Shown in pieces: positions 1 through 7,870 of a stretch of DNA of 64,000 nucleotides. Position 1 is the first letter of the stretch, and each line of letters opens with the position of its first letter. The DNA comes from an uncultured Pseudomonadales bacterium (GTDB taxonomy: Bacteria; Pseudomonadota; Gammaproteobacteria; Pseudomonadales; Azotimanducaceae): the NCBI GenBank assembly GCA_958295875.1, contig OY282379.1, forward strand, positions 434,001 to 498,000, given 5' to 3'. Below the pieces are notes generated by a model. That model did no database searches and was not told the origin of the DNA. It saw only the letters and a program-made list of their open reading frames with translations. A program made the position numbers and the translations under genes.

Positions 1-1
1 C

Positions 2-1015
2 CACTGGGTCACGGCGAGCGGGGCCCAGTTCGGCCTGCAGAACGGCATGGGATCGGCTGGGCGCGTCTACGTTCCCGGCGAAATCCACCGCTCAGACCGC
101 ATGGCGGCGCAAGGGCTTTACAGCGACGGCGCCGCCGGCATTCCGCGTCTGACAGATCCAGAGCTGCGCGCCAAGGACCAAGATCTCGACGGCGTTCAGG
201 GCGAAGTCTTGTACGGCATCCTAGGCGCGGCGATGCGCCTCAAGGACGACGAGGCCGCCATGGAGATGATGCGCATCTACAACGAGTGGCTGGCGGGCTT
301 CTGCGCCTCCAAACCTGATCGGTTCGCCGGCATCGCCAGCATTCCGAGCCACGATGTGGCAGCCGCTTGCGCTGAGGTACAGCGAGTGGCGCGAGTCGGT
401 GTGTTGCGCGGCATTGAGGTGTCGAACACGCACGAGATGGCGCCCCTGTTCGATCCGTCTTGGCATCCACTCTGGGCCATCGCAGAAGAGGCTCGCCTGC
501 CGCTTCACTTCCACACAATCGGGCCCCGTCCACAGTACGACTTTGAGTCCCTCCCGCCGCTGCAGCGACGCCAAGCGTTCGCCGTGTTCCTCACCGGGTT
601 TCAACTTGCGATGTCCAAGATCATCATGGAAATGATCTACGGAGGAGCACTAGAATCCCATCCCAATTTGAAATTGGTGATCGGCGAGAGCGGGATCGGC
701 TGGATTCCTTACGTTTTGGAACACATGGACTTGGAATGGGAGGATCAATTCAGAGATCTCACCTTGACCATCAAGCCCTCCGCATATTGGCGGCGCCAGT
801 GCTACGCCACCTATCAGTCAGACCCCATCGGCATTCGTTTGTTGGACATATTGGGCGAAGACAACGTGATGTGGGGCAGCGACTTCCCGCATCCCGATGG
901 CGTGTGGCCAGATTCTCGTGAGTTCATCGAACGCGAGCTCCGCGGCGTGCCGGAAACCGTTCGCAGCAAAGTCATCTGCGAGAACGCGGGTCGGCTCTAC
1001 GGGTTCATCCAATAG
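2..1015 (+). CDS. Amidohydrolase family protein, 5' end cut by window
   Basis: Metal-dependent hydrolase of the amidohydrolase-2 type (TIM barrel, PF04909 style), likely acting on an aromatic or cyclic carboxylate. The reading frame is open from base 2, so the true start lies upstream and the usual N-terminal metal-binding DxHxH region is missing. Seen in the remaining part: HFHTIG in the middle and GSDFPHPDG near the C-terminus, the latter carrying the catalytic Asp of this family. Its stop is 8 nt before the next gene, an enolase-superfamily enzyme, so the two probably form a catabolic operon. Family assignment is firm; substrate unknown. Confidence 0.82.
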   Translation, partial: HWVTASGAQFGLQNGMGSAGRVYVPGEIHRSDRMAAQGLYSDGAAGIPRLTDPELRAKDQDLDGVQGEVLYGILGAAMRLKDDEAAMEMMRIYNEWLAGFCASKPDRFAGIASIPSHDVAAACAEVQRVARVGVLRGIEVSNTHEMAPLFDPSWHPLWAIAEEARLPLHFHTIGPRPQYDFESLPPLQRRQAFAVFLTGFQLAMSKIIMEMIYGGALESHPNLKLVIGESGIGWIPYVLEHMDLEWEDQFRDLTLTIKPSAYWRRQCYATYQSDPIGIRLLDILGEDNVMWGSDFPHPDGVWPDSREFIERELRGVPETVRSKVICENAGRLYGFIQ

Positions 1016-1023
1016 GTGTCGCC

Positions 1024-2190
1024 ATGAAGATTCGCTCCTTGGAGACCCGCCACTGTGATGCCGGCTGGCGCAATTACCACTTCGTCAAGCTCACCACGGA
1101 AGATGGCTTGGTGGGCTGGAGCGAGTACGACGAGCATCAAGGCGCCACGGGCGTCACCCAAGTGATTGAAAACCTCTCGCCAACGGTGATCGGCGAACGC
1201 GTCTTGGACAACGAGCGCATCTTCGCCCGTCTCCAAGCCTTGGCTCGACAATCGATGTCTGGCGTGATGGCGATGGGCTTAGGCGCCATCGAGAACGCCG
1301 TGCTCGATGCCAAGGCGAAACGCCTCGGCGTGCCATGCTGCGACCTGTTCGGCGGCAGGGTGCGCGACGCCATACGCGTGTACTGGTCCCACTGCGGCAC
1401 TTGGCGCATCGCTCGGCCAGACTTCCACGGCCCGCCAGTGACTGACTTGGGCGGTGTGAGGGCGATGGGCGAGGAAGCGCGAGAGAAGGGTTTCACCGCG
1501 CTCAAAACAAACATCTTCGACCACAGCGGCCAACGTGCGAGAGGCTGGGCGCCTGGGTTCGGCCGCCCCTACGCGCCAGAGGTGAACGTGGACCGCCACA
1601 TCATCCGGCAGCTGCGGGCACATCTCGACGCATTCCGAGACGGTGCCGGCCCAGACATGGACATCCTCCTGGACCTCAACTACAACGCCAAGCCGGAAGG
1701 CTATCTCCGCATCCTCCGGGCACTGGCAGACTTCGACCTTTTCTGGGCGGAAATCGACACCCCGCATCCGGAAGCGCTCGCGGATGTGCGCCGCGCCAGC
1801 CCACACGCCATCAGCTCGTGCGAATCCCTCATCACGCTGACGAGTTTTTTGCCGTACTTCCAGTTGCGAGCAATGGACGTGGCCATCATCGACGCGGTGT
1901 GGAATGGCGTCTGGCAATCCCTCAAGATCGCTGCCGCAGCCGATGCGCATCAGATCAACGTCGCCCCACACAACTACTATGGACACCTCGCCACCATGAT
2001 GAGCGCCCACATGAGCGCAGCAATTCCCAACCTGCGCATCATGGAGACTGACATCGATCGCCTGCCTTGGGACGCCGACCTTTTCACCGTCGAACCCGAC
2101 ATCCGAGACGGCTATCTGCACCTCCCCAACACGCCCGGATGGGGCACTGAACCAGACGAGGCAGCGCTAGAGCGCCACCCACCGCGCTGA
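1024..2190 (+). CDS. Mandelate racemase/muconate lactonizing enzyme family protein
   Basis: Enolase-superfamily enzyme of 388 residues, a usual length for sugar-acid dehydratases and racemases. An N-terminal capping domain is followed by a barrel with the expected metal ligands in order: Asp in LLDLNYN (about residue 220), Glu in WAEIDTP, Glu in SSCESL, and a His near the end in APHNYYGH. The usual KxK catalytic strand reads KTN here, which suggests a dehydratase/epimerase subgroup different from mandelate racemase itself. It follows the amidohydrolase by 8 nt and probably shares its message. Substrate cannot be read from the sequence; an acid sugar is one possibility. Confidence 0.85.
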   Translation: MKIRSLETRHCDAGWRNYHFVKLTTEDGLVGWSEYDEHQGATGVTQVIENLSPTVIGERVLDNERIFARLQALARQSMSGVMAMGLGAIENAVLDAKAKRLGVPCCDLFGGRVRDAIRVYWSHCGTWRIARPDFHGPPVTDLGGVRAMGEEAREKGFTALKTNIFDHSGQRARGWAPGFGRPYAPEVNVDRHIIRQLRAHLDAFRDGAGPDMDILLDLNYNAKPEGYLRILRALADFDLFWAEIDTPHPEALADVRRASPHAISSCESLITLTSFLPYFQLRAMDVAIIDAVWNGVWQSLKIAAAADAHQINVAPHNYYGHLATMMSAHMSAAIPNLRIMETDIDRLPWDADLFTVEPDIRDGYLHLPNTPGWGTEPDEAALERHPPR

Positions 2191-2240
2191 GGAACAGACC
2201 GTTGGGGGCCCGTGGGTAGGGGGACTGTGCCGCGAACCCG

Positions 2241-3014
2241 TTACCGCTGCTGCTTGCGGCGCACGCGGATGGGTGGATCGCGATCCACTTCAAAGGCCCC
2301 GGCTTTCTCCAGCAGGTCTGAGAGCTTGGCATGCCCGTAGGTGCGCGAGTCGAAATCCGGATTCGCAGCGCGAAGGTGGCTTCCCAGGGCACTGAGTTGG
2401 ATCCAGTCCTCTTCCTCTTTGTTCATGATGTCCAATACCAACGGCACTACCTTCGAAGGCGGCTGCGTGTGGCGCGTCGGCGTCGGCCCGCTCTGGCTGG
2501 GGTTTCGACTGGCGCCACGGGTCTCCGGCACCTCCGACCCCTGCGGCTCAGTGTGCAGGTTTTCCAGAAGAATGAACCGATTGCACGCCTTGCGCAGTGA
2601 CTTGGGCGTGCGTTCCTCGCCAATGCCGATGACGTTCAGTCCCTGTTCTCGGATGCGGCTCGCGAGGCGCGTGAAGTCGCTGTCTGAAGACACGAGCACG
2701 AAGCCCTGCACACGCCCCGAGTGCAGAATGTCCATTGCGTCAATGACGAGCGCAATGTCCGAAGAGTTCTTGCGGCTGGTGTAGGCAGGCTGATGGTGCG
2801 GAATGATCGCGTGTTCTTGCAGCACTTGCCGCCAGCCATTCAGCGAAGGGGTGGAGAAATCTCCATAGATGCGGCGCACGGTGGCCTCGCCTAGCGTCGC
2901 CAGCTCTCCAAAGATGGCAGGGGCCCAACGCTCGGCAACGTTGTCCGCGTCAATGAGCACTGCCAAGTGCGGGTTTTCGTTTGCCACAGTCGCTCCGCTA
3001 TACGTCTCGGCCAT
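2241..3014 (-). CDS. NYN domain nuclease-like protein with C-terminal OST-HTH/LOTUS domain
   Basis: The N-terminal half (residues about 15-155) is a NYN/LabA-type PIN-like domain: LIDADN near the start, SDIALVIDAMD in the middle and VSSDSDFTRLASRIRE later provide the acidic residues of this nuclease fold. After a Pro/Thr-rich linker, the C-terminal 70 residues look like an OST-HTH (LOTUS) RNA-binding domain. The architecture is common in bacteria and is thought to act on RNA. The annotated ATG gives 257 residues; a GTG at 2987 with GGAG 5 nt upstream would start the protein at the conserved part (ANENPHLAVLIDADN) and is equally likely. It stands alone, convergent with the upstream operon. Confidence 0.85.
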   Translation of the reverse strand: MAETYSGATVANENPHLAVLIDADNVAERWAPAIFGELATLGEATVRRIYGDFSTPSLNGWRQVLQEHAIIPHHQPAYTSRKNSSDIALVIDAMDILHSGRVQGFVLVSSDSDFTRLASRIREQGLNVIGIGEERTPKSLRKACNRFILLENLHTEPQGSEVPETRGASRNPSQSGPTPTRHTQPPSKVVPLVLDIMNKEEEDWIQLSALGSHLRAANPDFDSRTYGHAKLSDLLEKAGAFEVDRDPPIRVRRKQQR

Positions 3015-3479
3015 CTAGGCTAGCTGGCGCCATTGCCAAGGGGGTCGGTCTGCGCTGCTGCACCTGTGTCCCTGCCCCCTGCCTTGGGCGAAGTTTCGCC
3101 CGTCTTTGCCGAAGCATCGCTGCCGATAATCGTTCACCACAGAAGGCGCTCTCGCCACTCGACCCGCAGCCTACCACGGCGCGGCGCGCACGACGGTTGC
3201 TCGCGCTGAGGCGGCTAGCGCGGGTCGGCGGCGGCGAGCATCACGCGGCGCGGGACAGGCACACTCGGACCGCGGGACAGGCATCACACGGCGCGGACCG
3301 CGGCGCGGGACAGGCACGCTCAGTCTGACCGGTGCGAAGCAGGCGAGCGCGCGACAGGGCGACAGGGAGGTGCGGTGACCGGTGCGCAGGACCGGTATGC
3401 GGCGTGCGCGAGAGATGCGAGGCACGCCGCGGGACCACCGTGAGCACCAAGTGCCCTCGCCCACAGCCCGCAAACCGCG
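3015..3479. other. Gene-free stretch with GGGACAGGCAC motif cluster
   Basis: I see no gene here. It contains three copies of the GGGACAGGCA motif at about 3252, 3274 and 3307, in GC-rich sequence full of CGCGG words. The rest is featureless to inspection. It lies directly upstream of the tRNA-Ala promoter. Confidence 0.6.
3252..3317 (+). repeat. GGGACAGGCAC cluster 1 (3 copies)
   Basis: Three forward copies of the window-wide motif in 66 bp, spaced by 22 and 33 bp. Same word as in the other clusters up to 22 kb. Confidence 0.85.
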
Positions 3480-3508
3480 TTGAATTCGTCCATCTGAACG
3501 TCGATAAT
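3480..3508 (+). promoter_or_regulatory. Likely sigma-70 promoter of tRNA-Ala
   Basis: TTGAAT at 3480-3485 and GATAAT at 3503-3508 are separated by exactly 17 bp, and the tRNA begins 9 bp after the -10 box. Good consensus in otherwise GC-rich DNA. Confidence 0.6.
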
Positions 3509-3516
3509 CGAAGCGT

Positions 3517-3592
3517 GGGGCCGTAGCTCAGTCGGGAGAGCGCGACGTTCGCAATGTCGAGGCCGGGGGTTCGACTCCCCCCGGCTCCACCA
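3517..3592 (+). tRNA. tRNA-Ala(CGC)
   Basis: A 76-nt cloverleaf folds cleanly. The acceptor stem GGGGCCG pairs with CGGCTCC and contains a G3:U70 wobble, the alanine identity element. The D stem is GCTC/GAGC, the anticodon loop TTCGCAA gives anticodon CGC, the T arm is GGGGG TTCGACT CCCCC, and CCA is encoded. CGC reads the GCG alanine codon, which fits a high-GC genome. Confidence 0.95.
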
Positions 3593-3704
3593 GCCAAGCT
3601 CCCAAGTGCGAGCATGTTCCTACTGACGGCATAGGGAAACTCCGCCAAAGTTTGGGGCTGATGGCGGATAGGCAGTAGCGATGCGCCGCTGCACACTGCC
3701 CGAC

Positions 3705-4694
3705 ATGACTCTGCCGCGCTCCCACCTCGTCGACGCCGAAATGCCGGCGTTCTACCACGTCTACACTCGCTGCGTACGGCGAGCGTGGCTCTGTGGCATG
3801 GATCCGGAAACCGGGCGCTCCTATGAACACCGCCGAGCGTGGATCGAACAGCGAATCCTGTTTCTCGCTAAGTATTTCTCCATCGAAATCTTTGCCTACG
3901 CAGTGATGAGCAACCACTATCACATAGTAGTGCATGTGGATCCTGTCGAACCCCGTGGTTGGACCGACCTCGAAGTTGCCGAGCGCTGGATCGCCTTGAC
4001 CAGTAAGGCGGCCCACTCGCCAGACGATCTAGTCTCCGGCCGCCAAGTCCTCGCCCTCGCTGCAGACCCTGACAAGGTGTCAGTTTTCCGAAAACGGCTT
4101 GGCAGCTTGTCTTGGTTCATGCGAATGCTCAATCACCCAATCGCTCTTCGCGCAAATCGGGAGGACGATTGCATTGGCCACTTTTGGGAATCGCGATTCA
4201 AGTCCGCGGCGCTCGTGGACGAGGAGGCCGTTCTCGCCTGCATGGCCTATGTCGATTTGAATCCCGTCCGCGCCAAGATCGCGAGCCATTTCAAGGACTC
4301 AACCCACACGTCCATGAAGCGGCGGATCGAAGTTGGCACTGAAGACAGCGACCCTTTGGTTCCCGTTTCAGCTAGGGCGCACACCGACGCGAAGGCCGTG
4401 CCACGGCTCGCAATCAGTTTCGGCGAGTACCGACAGTTACTCACCAGTACCGGTTTGACGCCCATCGCTCCGCCACACGCCGAGTGCTCATGGCGCGAGA
4501 GGGTGCTCTCGATGGGTCGACCTCAGCGCGCTCATGGCTCAGGGAGGAACTCATGGCGTGGTTTGCGCACCTCGGCCAAGCTCGCTTCAGAGCGGTGGCG
4601 CTACCAAGACTCTCTGCTCCAAACTGACAGATCGACCGATGCGGTCTTCTTCGGCGTAGTCGAACTTGCCTGTGTGCGGCGGGGGATCGGGTAA
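3705..4694 (+). CDS. REP-associated tyrosine transposase (RAYT, Y1_Tnp/HUH family)
   Basis: Single-strand DNA transposase of the IS200-like RAYT group. The HUH motif is HYH in AVMSNHYHIVV, and the catalytic Tyr is in AYVDLNPVRA, about 115 residues later, as in the family. Start chosen at the second ATG (MTLPRSHLVDAE), which matches how this group begins; an ATG at 3681 adds eight residues. RAYTs usually mobilise or maintain short palindromic repeats next to them. Here GGGACAGGCAC clusters sit on both sides (3.25 kb and 5.02-5.10 kb). The last about 20 residues are odd: bases 4637-4674 are an exact antisense copy of part of the epimerase gene near 15 kb, so the native C-terminus has probably been replaced. 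Confidence 0.85.
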   Translation: MTLPRSHLVDAEMPAFYHVYTRCVRRAWLCGMDPETGRSYEHRRAWIEQRILFLAKYFSIEIFAYAVMSNHYHIVVHVDPVEPRGWTDLEVAERWIALTSKAAHSPDDLVSGRQVLALAADPDKVSVFRKRLGSLSWFMRMLNHPIALRANREDDCIGHFWESRFKSAALVDEEAVLACMAYVDLNPVRAKIASHFKDSTHTSMKRRIEVGTEDSDPLVPVSARAHTDAKAVPRLAISFGEYRQLLTSTGLTPIAPPHAECSWRERVLSMGRPQRAHGSGRNSWRGLRTSAKLASERWRYQDSLLQTDRSTDAVFFGVVELACVRRGIG

Positions 4695-4903
4695 CGGACG
4701 GAGGGTACCCCTGAATGGATTTTCTGCAGCGAGAGCGCCGACCGCAAAAAAAGGACGGGGATCAGGGAGATGTTCGTCCACTGGCGTCCATTGACGCAAC
4801 GCCAATCGCTCGTTCACTTCCCGACCGCAGAACTGTTGACCGAGAGCACAGCGCCGCTCCACTGGCTCTTCCGCGTTGTTGTTCGCTGAGCGGCGTCTCC
4901 TGA
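4676..4903 (+). pseudogene. Decayed fragment of an O-fucosyltransferase-like gene
   Basis: With one frameshift this stretch reads GDRVTDGGYP / EWIF, then later HWRPL, FPTAELL and WLFRVVVR. These match, in order, GDRVTAGEYPEWI, FWRPL, FPHLLAL and LLFRVELE of the intact gene at 10248-11180. About 42 of 47 bases around the first motif are the same. It is 5'-truncated, broken by the frameshift and shortened, so not functional. It starts where the RAYT gene ends. Confidence 0.5.
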
Positions 4904-5164
4904 CCTTCGCGCCCGTCTCCCCCTCCTTTCCGTCCTCGGTGCCCCTCATCTGCGGGCACGGCGAAGTGTCAATCCTCGGTGCCTCTCTCGTCCAGCGATG
5001 TGTCCTATGCCTCTGCGCAGCGTGCCTGTCCCCATGTCCTCCCCTGTCCCCTGCGTAGTGTGCCTGTCCTGCTCCGTCCTCGTAGCGTGCCTGTCCTGCT
5101 CCGAGGAGGCGCGACTCCCAAGAGGTGCCGGTCTCACTTCAGCTTGGGCAATGCGTTTCGGCGT
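4904..5164. other. Gap with reversed motif copies
   Basis: No gene is visible. The stretch contains three reverse-strand copies of the motif (GTGCCTGTCC at 5022, 5060, 5087) in a run of related words such as TGTCCCC and TGTCCTGCTCC. Confidence 0.6.
5022..5096 (-). repeat. GGGACAGGCAC cluster 2 (3 copies, reverse)
   Basis: Three reverse copies in 75 bp. Two share the longer word GTGCCTGTCCTGCTCCG. The cluster lies between the RAYT gene region and the 3' end of the acyltransferase gene. Confidence 0.8.
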
Positions 5165-6322
5165 TTACGCTCTCTTTCGGCCGTGCTCCTTCGGTTGGTC
5201 GCACTCGCGCACCCTTTGCTCAAGCCCGCGCTTGTTGCGCAGCTGGTTGGCGTACTGCAACAGGATGAACTCCCGGCGTTCCGCGGGACACGCGGCCAAG
5301 GCGTCCTCGAACGCCCGCTCAACCCGCGGTTCAAGCCTCGCCTCACCGTCGAGCGCCAGCACCTGCGTCGGATACGTAATGAGGTTGCCGACGATGGCCG
5401 CGTCAAGGTGCGCGGCCAGACTCTCCGCACTGTCAAACTCCCCGGTCACCGGCGCGCCAAACGCAACATGGGTTCGACCTTTGAAACCGAAAATGCCCTG
5501 CGCCATGCTGGCGAGGTCCTCGCCTGGCGGCTTCTCGTACGAGCCGTCCCGCACTGTGTGGTAGAGCTCCTTCGCCTTGGCGCCGGCACAAGGGTCGAGT
5601 TCGTAGGAGACAGAGACAGGCACCAGCGATACCCGGCGCAGCCAGTCGCCAAAGGAGGCACACTCGTTGCGCCAAGCGAGCAGGAACATCTTGAGCAACG
5701 CCGGCTCCGTGCGGTCAAAGCCGTCCTTGGCACGCCCGTCCCGCTGGGCAATCCACACCGAGTCGCCTCCTGCCAAGGCGGCGCGGATGTATCGGGATGT
5801 TTTCGCCAGCGCCGCATACTGCGCCTTCGCACCCGTCGCGCCACGCTGCACCACGAAGCTCTTGTTGAGGCGCATGAGGTCTTGCGCGGCACCGGGCGCG
5901 AACAGATTGTCCCCCACGGCGATCTGCGAAGTGCGGTGCCCTGCCGACCACAGCGCATAGTTCATCAAGCCCGAGTCCAGCGCGATGTCTCGATGGTTGG
6001 AAACGAAAAGATGCGGCTGCGATGCGTCCAGCCGGTCGAGCCCCGTCCAACTGAAGCCCGACGTGGTGCGTCGAACGAGCCGCGCCACCCAAGAGGACAG
6101 CGCGAACTGGAAGGCATCCACATCGTCGATCTGCCTCGCGCGCCAGCGCAGGGCAGCCCCCACCGCCACCTCGGTCAATCTCGGCACCAACCGCCGCCAC
6201 CGTGGCGCCAGCAACGCCGCGGCCCTCTGCGCCACCGCAGGACTCGCCGCCACGCGGCGCAAGACGAGCCCCACTTCCTCGTCGCGATACGGACGGATGT
6301 CTTCAAAGCCTTCCACAACCAC
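5165..6322 (-). CDS. Glycerol acyltransferase family protein (PlsC-like)
   Basis: Membrane-associated acyltransferase of the PF01553 type, 385 residues. The catalytic block is SNHRDIALDSGLMNYAL: a His followed by Asp, as in the 1-acyl-glycerol-3-phosphate acyltransferase fold but in the NHRDI variant of a subgroup of proteobacterial acyltransferases. Further blocks IAVGDNL, LMRLNKSFVVQR and WIAQRDGRAKDG match the later acyltransferase motifs. It would transfer a fatty acyl group in phospholipid or related lipid synthesis. It stands alone between two repeat clusters, so neighbours give no extra clue. Acyl acceptor unknown. Confidence 0.78.
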   Translation of the reverse strand: MVVEGFEDIRPYRDEEVGLVLRRVAASPAVAQRAAALLAPRWRRLVPRLTEVAVGAALRWRARQIDDVDAFQFALSSWVARLVRRTTSGFSWTGLDRLDASQPHLFVSNHRDIALDSGLMNYALWSAGHRTSQIAVGDNLFAPGAAQDLMRLNKSFVVQRGATGAKAQYAALAKTSRYIRAALAGGDSVWIAQRDGRAKDGFDRTEPALLKMFLLAWRNECASFGDWLRRVSLVPVSVSYELDPCAGAKAKELYHTVRDGSYEKPPGEDLASMAQGIFGFKGRTHVAFGAPVTGEFDSAESLAAHLDAAIVGNLITYPTQVLALDGEARLEPRVERAFEDALAACPAERREFILLQYANQLRNKRGLEQRVRECDQPKEHGRKRA

Positions 6323-6350
6323 CTAACTTAACGCATTATTCGCGAACGAA

Positions 6351-6479
6351 GGACAGGCACCGCAACGCGGGACAGGCATGTGCGCGGGCGCGGGAACGCA
6401 GAGGCAGCACTCGACACGGAGGACAGGCACTTGGGCGCTCGTTGTTCGCACGTGTCGCGCATGTAAGGACAGGCACCGG
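6351..6479 (+). repeat. GGACAGGCAC cluster 3 (4 copies)
   Basis: Four forward copies (6351, 6369, 6421, 6467). The last one, GGACAGGCACCGG, ends directly at the Shine-Dalgarno sequence of the following MBL-fold gene, so the motif is part of that gene's 5' leader. Confidence 0.85.
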
Positions 6480-6491
6480 AAGGAGGCGACC

Positions 6492-7454
6492 TTGTCTCTT
6501 GGAATCAAACCCTTTACGCACGGCCTGCACGACCTTGGCGCCGGAGGCTATGCTTGGTTGCAGCCTGACGGCGGGTGGGGGTGGAGCAACGCCGGCTTGA
6601 TCGTCGATGGTGGCGAGGCGCTCTTGGTCGACACCCTCTTCGACGTGAGGCTGACTGGCGAGATGCTGAAGGCGATGCGCCGCGCCGAACCGCACGCCGC
6701 CGCCAACATCGAGACGCTCGTCAACACGCACGCCAACGGCGACCACTGCAATGGCAACGAGCTGGTGGCGGACGCGGAGATCATCTCCTCGACGGCAACG
6801 GCCGAAGAGCTGGCCGCGGAGTCTCCAGAGCGCTTGGCCGAGATGATGCGACGCGCCCCCGAGATGGGCGCCGCCGGCGAGTTCCTGCAACGCTGCTTCG
6901 GCGTCTTCGACTTCGAGAACATCCAGCAGACACTGCCGACACGTACCTTTGAGGGAGAGTTGGGCATCCGGTGTGGCGCCAAGGACGTCACCCTCACGCA
7001 GGTGGGCCCTTGCCACACGCGGGGCGACATCTTGGTTCACGTTCCCGCCGACAAGTTGATGTTCACCGGCGACATCCTCTTCATTGAGGGCCACCCCATC
7101 CTGTGGGTAGGGCCCGTTGGCAACTGGATCGACGCCTGCAACCTGATGCTAAACCTCGAGCTGGATGCCATCGTGCCAGGCCACGGCCCCATCACCGACC
7201 AACGCGGCGTGCGAGCCATGCGGGACTACCTCGTCTATGTGCGTGACGAAGCGCGCAAACGCTTTGACGCAGGGCTATCGCCATTCGATGCCGTGATGGA
7301 CATCTCGATGGCGGACTACGACTCTTGGGGCGATGGCGAGCGCATCGTCGTCAACGTGGCGACGCTGTACCGCGAGTTCGACCCGACCACGCCGGCGCCC
7401 GGGCCAGGCGAGCTGTTCTCGCTGATGGCAAGAGTCGCCAAGGAGCGACGTTGA
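6492..7454 (+). CDS. MBL-fold metallo-hydrolase
   Basis: Metallo-beta-lactamase fold hydrolase, about 320 residues. The metal motif is THANGDHCNGN, a variant of HxHxDH in which the second His is Asn. Later ligands are seen in GPCHTRGD, FTGDILF and VPGHGP. The start is most likely TTG at 6492: AAGGAGG lies 6 nt before it and the protein then begins SLGIKPFTHGLHD. The in-frame ATG at 6378 would add 38 residues translated from the repeat cluster. It overlaps or abuts the next VOC gene, so the pair is probably co-translated. The Asn variant suggests an oxygenase-type or quinoprotein-relative-like subgroup; substrate unknown. Confidence 0.8.
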   Translation: MSLGIKPFTHGLHDLGAGGYAWLQPDGGWGWSNAGLIVDGGEALLVDTLFDVRLTGEMLKAMRRAEPHAAANIETLVNTHANGDHCNGNELVADAEIISSTATAEELAAESPERLAEMMRRAPEMGAAGEFLQRCFGVFDFENIQQTLPTRTFEGELGIRCGAKDVTLTQVGPCHTRGDILVHVPADKLMFTGDILFIEGHPILWVGPVGNWIDACNLMLNLELDAIVPGHGPITDQRGVRAMRDYLVYVRDEARKRFDAGLSPFDAVMDISMADYDSWGDGERIVVNVATLYREFDPTTPAPGPGELFSLMARVAKERR

Positions 7455-7456
7455 CC

Positions 7457-7819
7457 ATGCGTGGCAGCAACCCAATCGTCATCCACTATGTGCATGACAT
7501 GCGCCGCGCCAAACGGTTCTACATGGAAGTGTTTGACGTGCAACCATCGTTCGAGTCGCCGGGCTGGACAACGTTGGCCTTCGACGCCATCGAACTCGCG
7601 CTGCACATTCTGCACCCGCAATCCACAGCCGATGAGCGGCCCCTCCCCCATGCGGGGCTGAACCTGTTGGTGGACGACATCGAAGCCATGCAGCAGGACA
7701 TCGAGCGGCTGGGCGGAGCGCTCACGGAACTGCGGGAGCCGGGCGGCGGAGTGCCCGTTCGCGTCGCGTCCTTCATGGATTGCGAGGGCAACGGTTTCGA
7801 GTTGCGCCAAGAGCCGTGA
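7457..7819 (+). CDS. VOC (glyoxalase/bleomycin resistance) family protein
   Basis: Small metalloenzyme-like protein of 120 residues with the vicinal oxygen chelate fold: HYVHDMRRAKRFYMEVF at the start and MDCEGNGFEL at the end are typical VOC halves, the second carrying the Glu metal ligand. Start at ATG 7457; a TTG at 7451 overlaps the stop of the upstream MBL gene (TTGA) and sits 5 nt after AAGGAG, so coupled translation from there is also possible. Pairing with a hydrolase suggests a two-step detoxification or ring-opening role, which is inference. Confidence 0.8.
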   Translation: MRGSNPIVIHYVHDMRRAKRFYMEVFDVQPSFESPGWTTLAFDAIELALHILHPQSTADERPLPHAGLNLLVDDIEAMQQDIERLGGALTELREPGGGVPVRVASFMDCEGNGFELRQEP

Positions 7820-7870
7820 CGCCGGACGGAGCCGTGTGCGCAGGCCCTCTGTCGCCAAGAGGCAGCCAAA

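Noticed and set aside
3517..4694. Integrative element at the tRNA-Ala gene
   Set aside because: No integrase and no duplicated tRNA 3' end was seen downstream; the neighbour is a RAYT, which does not use tRNA sites.
4979..6331. 450-residue frame on the plus strand
   Set aside because: Antisense to the acyltransferase gene; composition Arg/Pro-rich, no motif.
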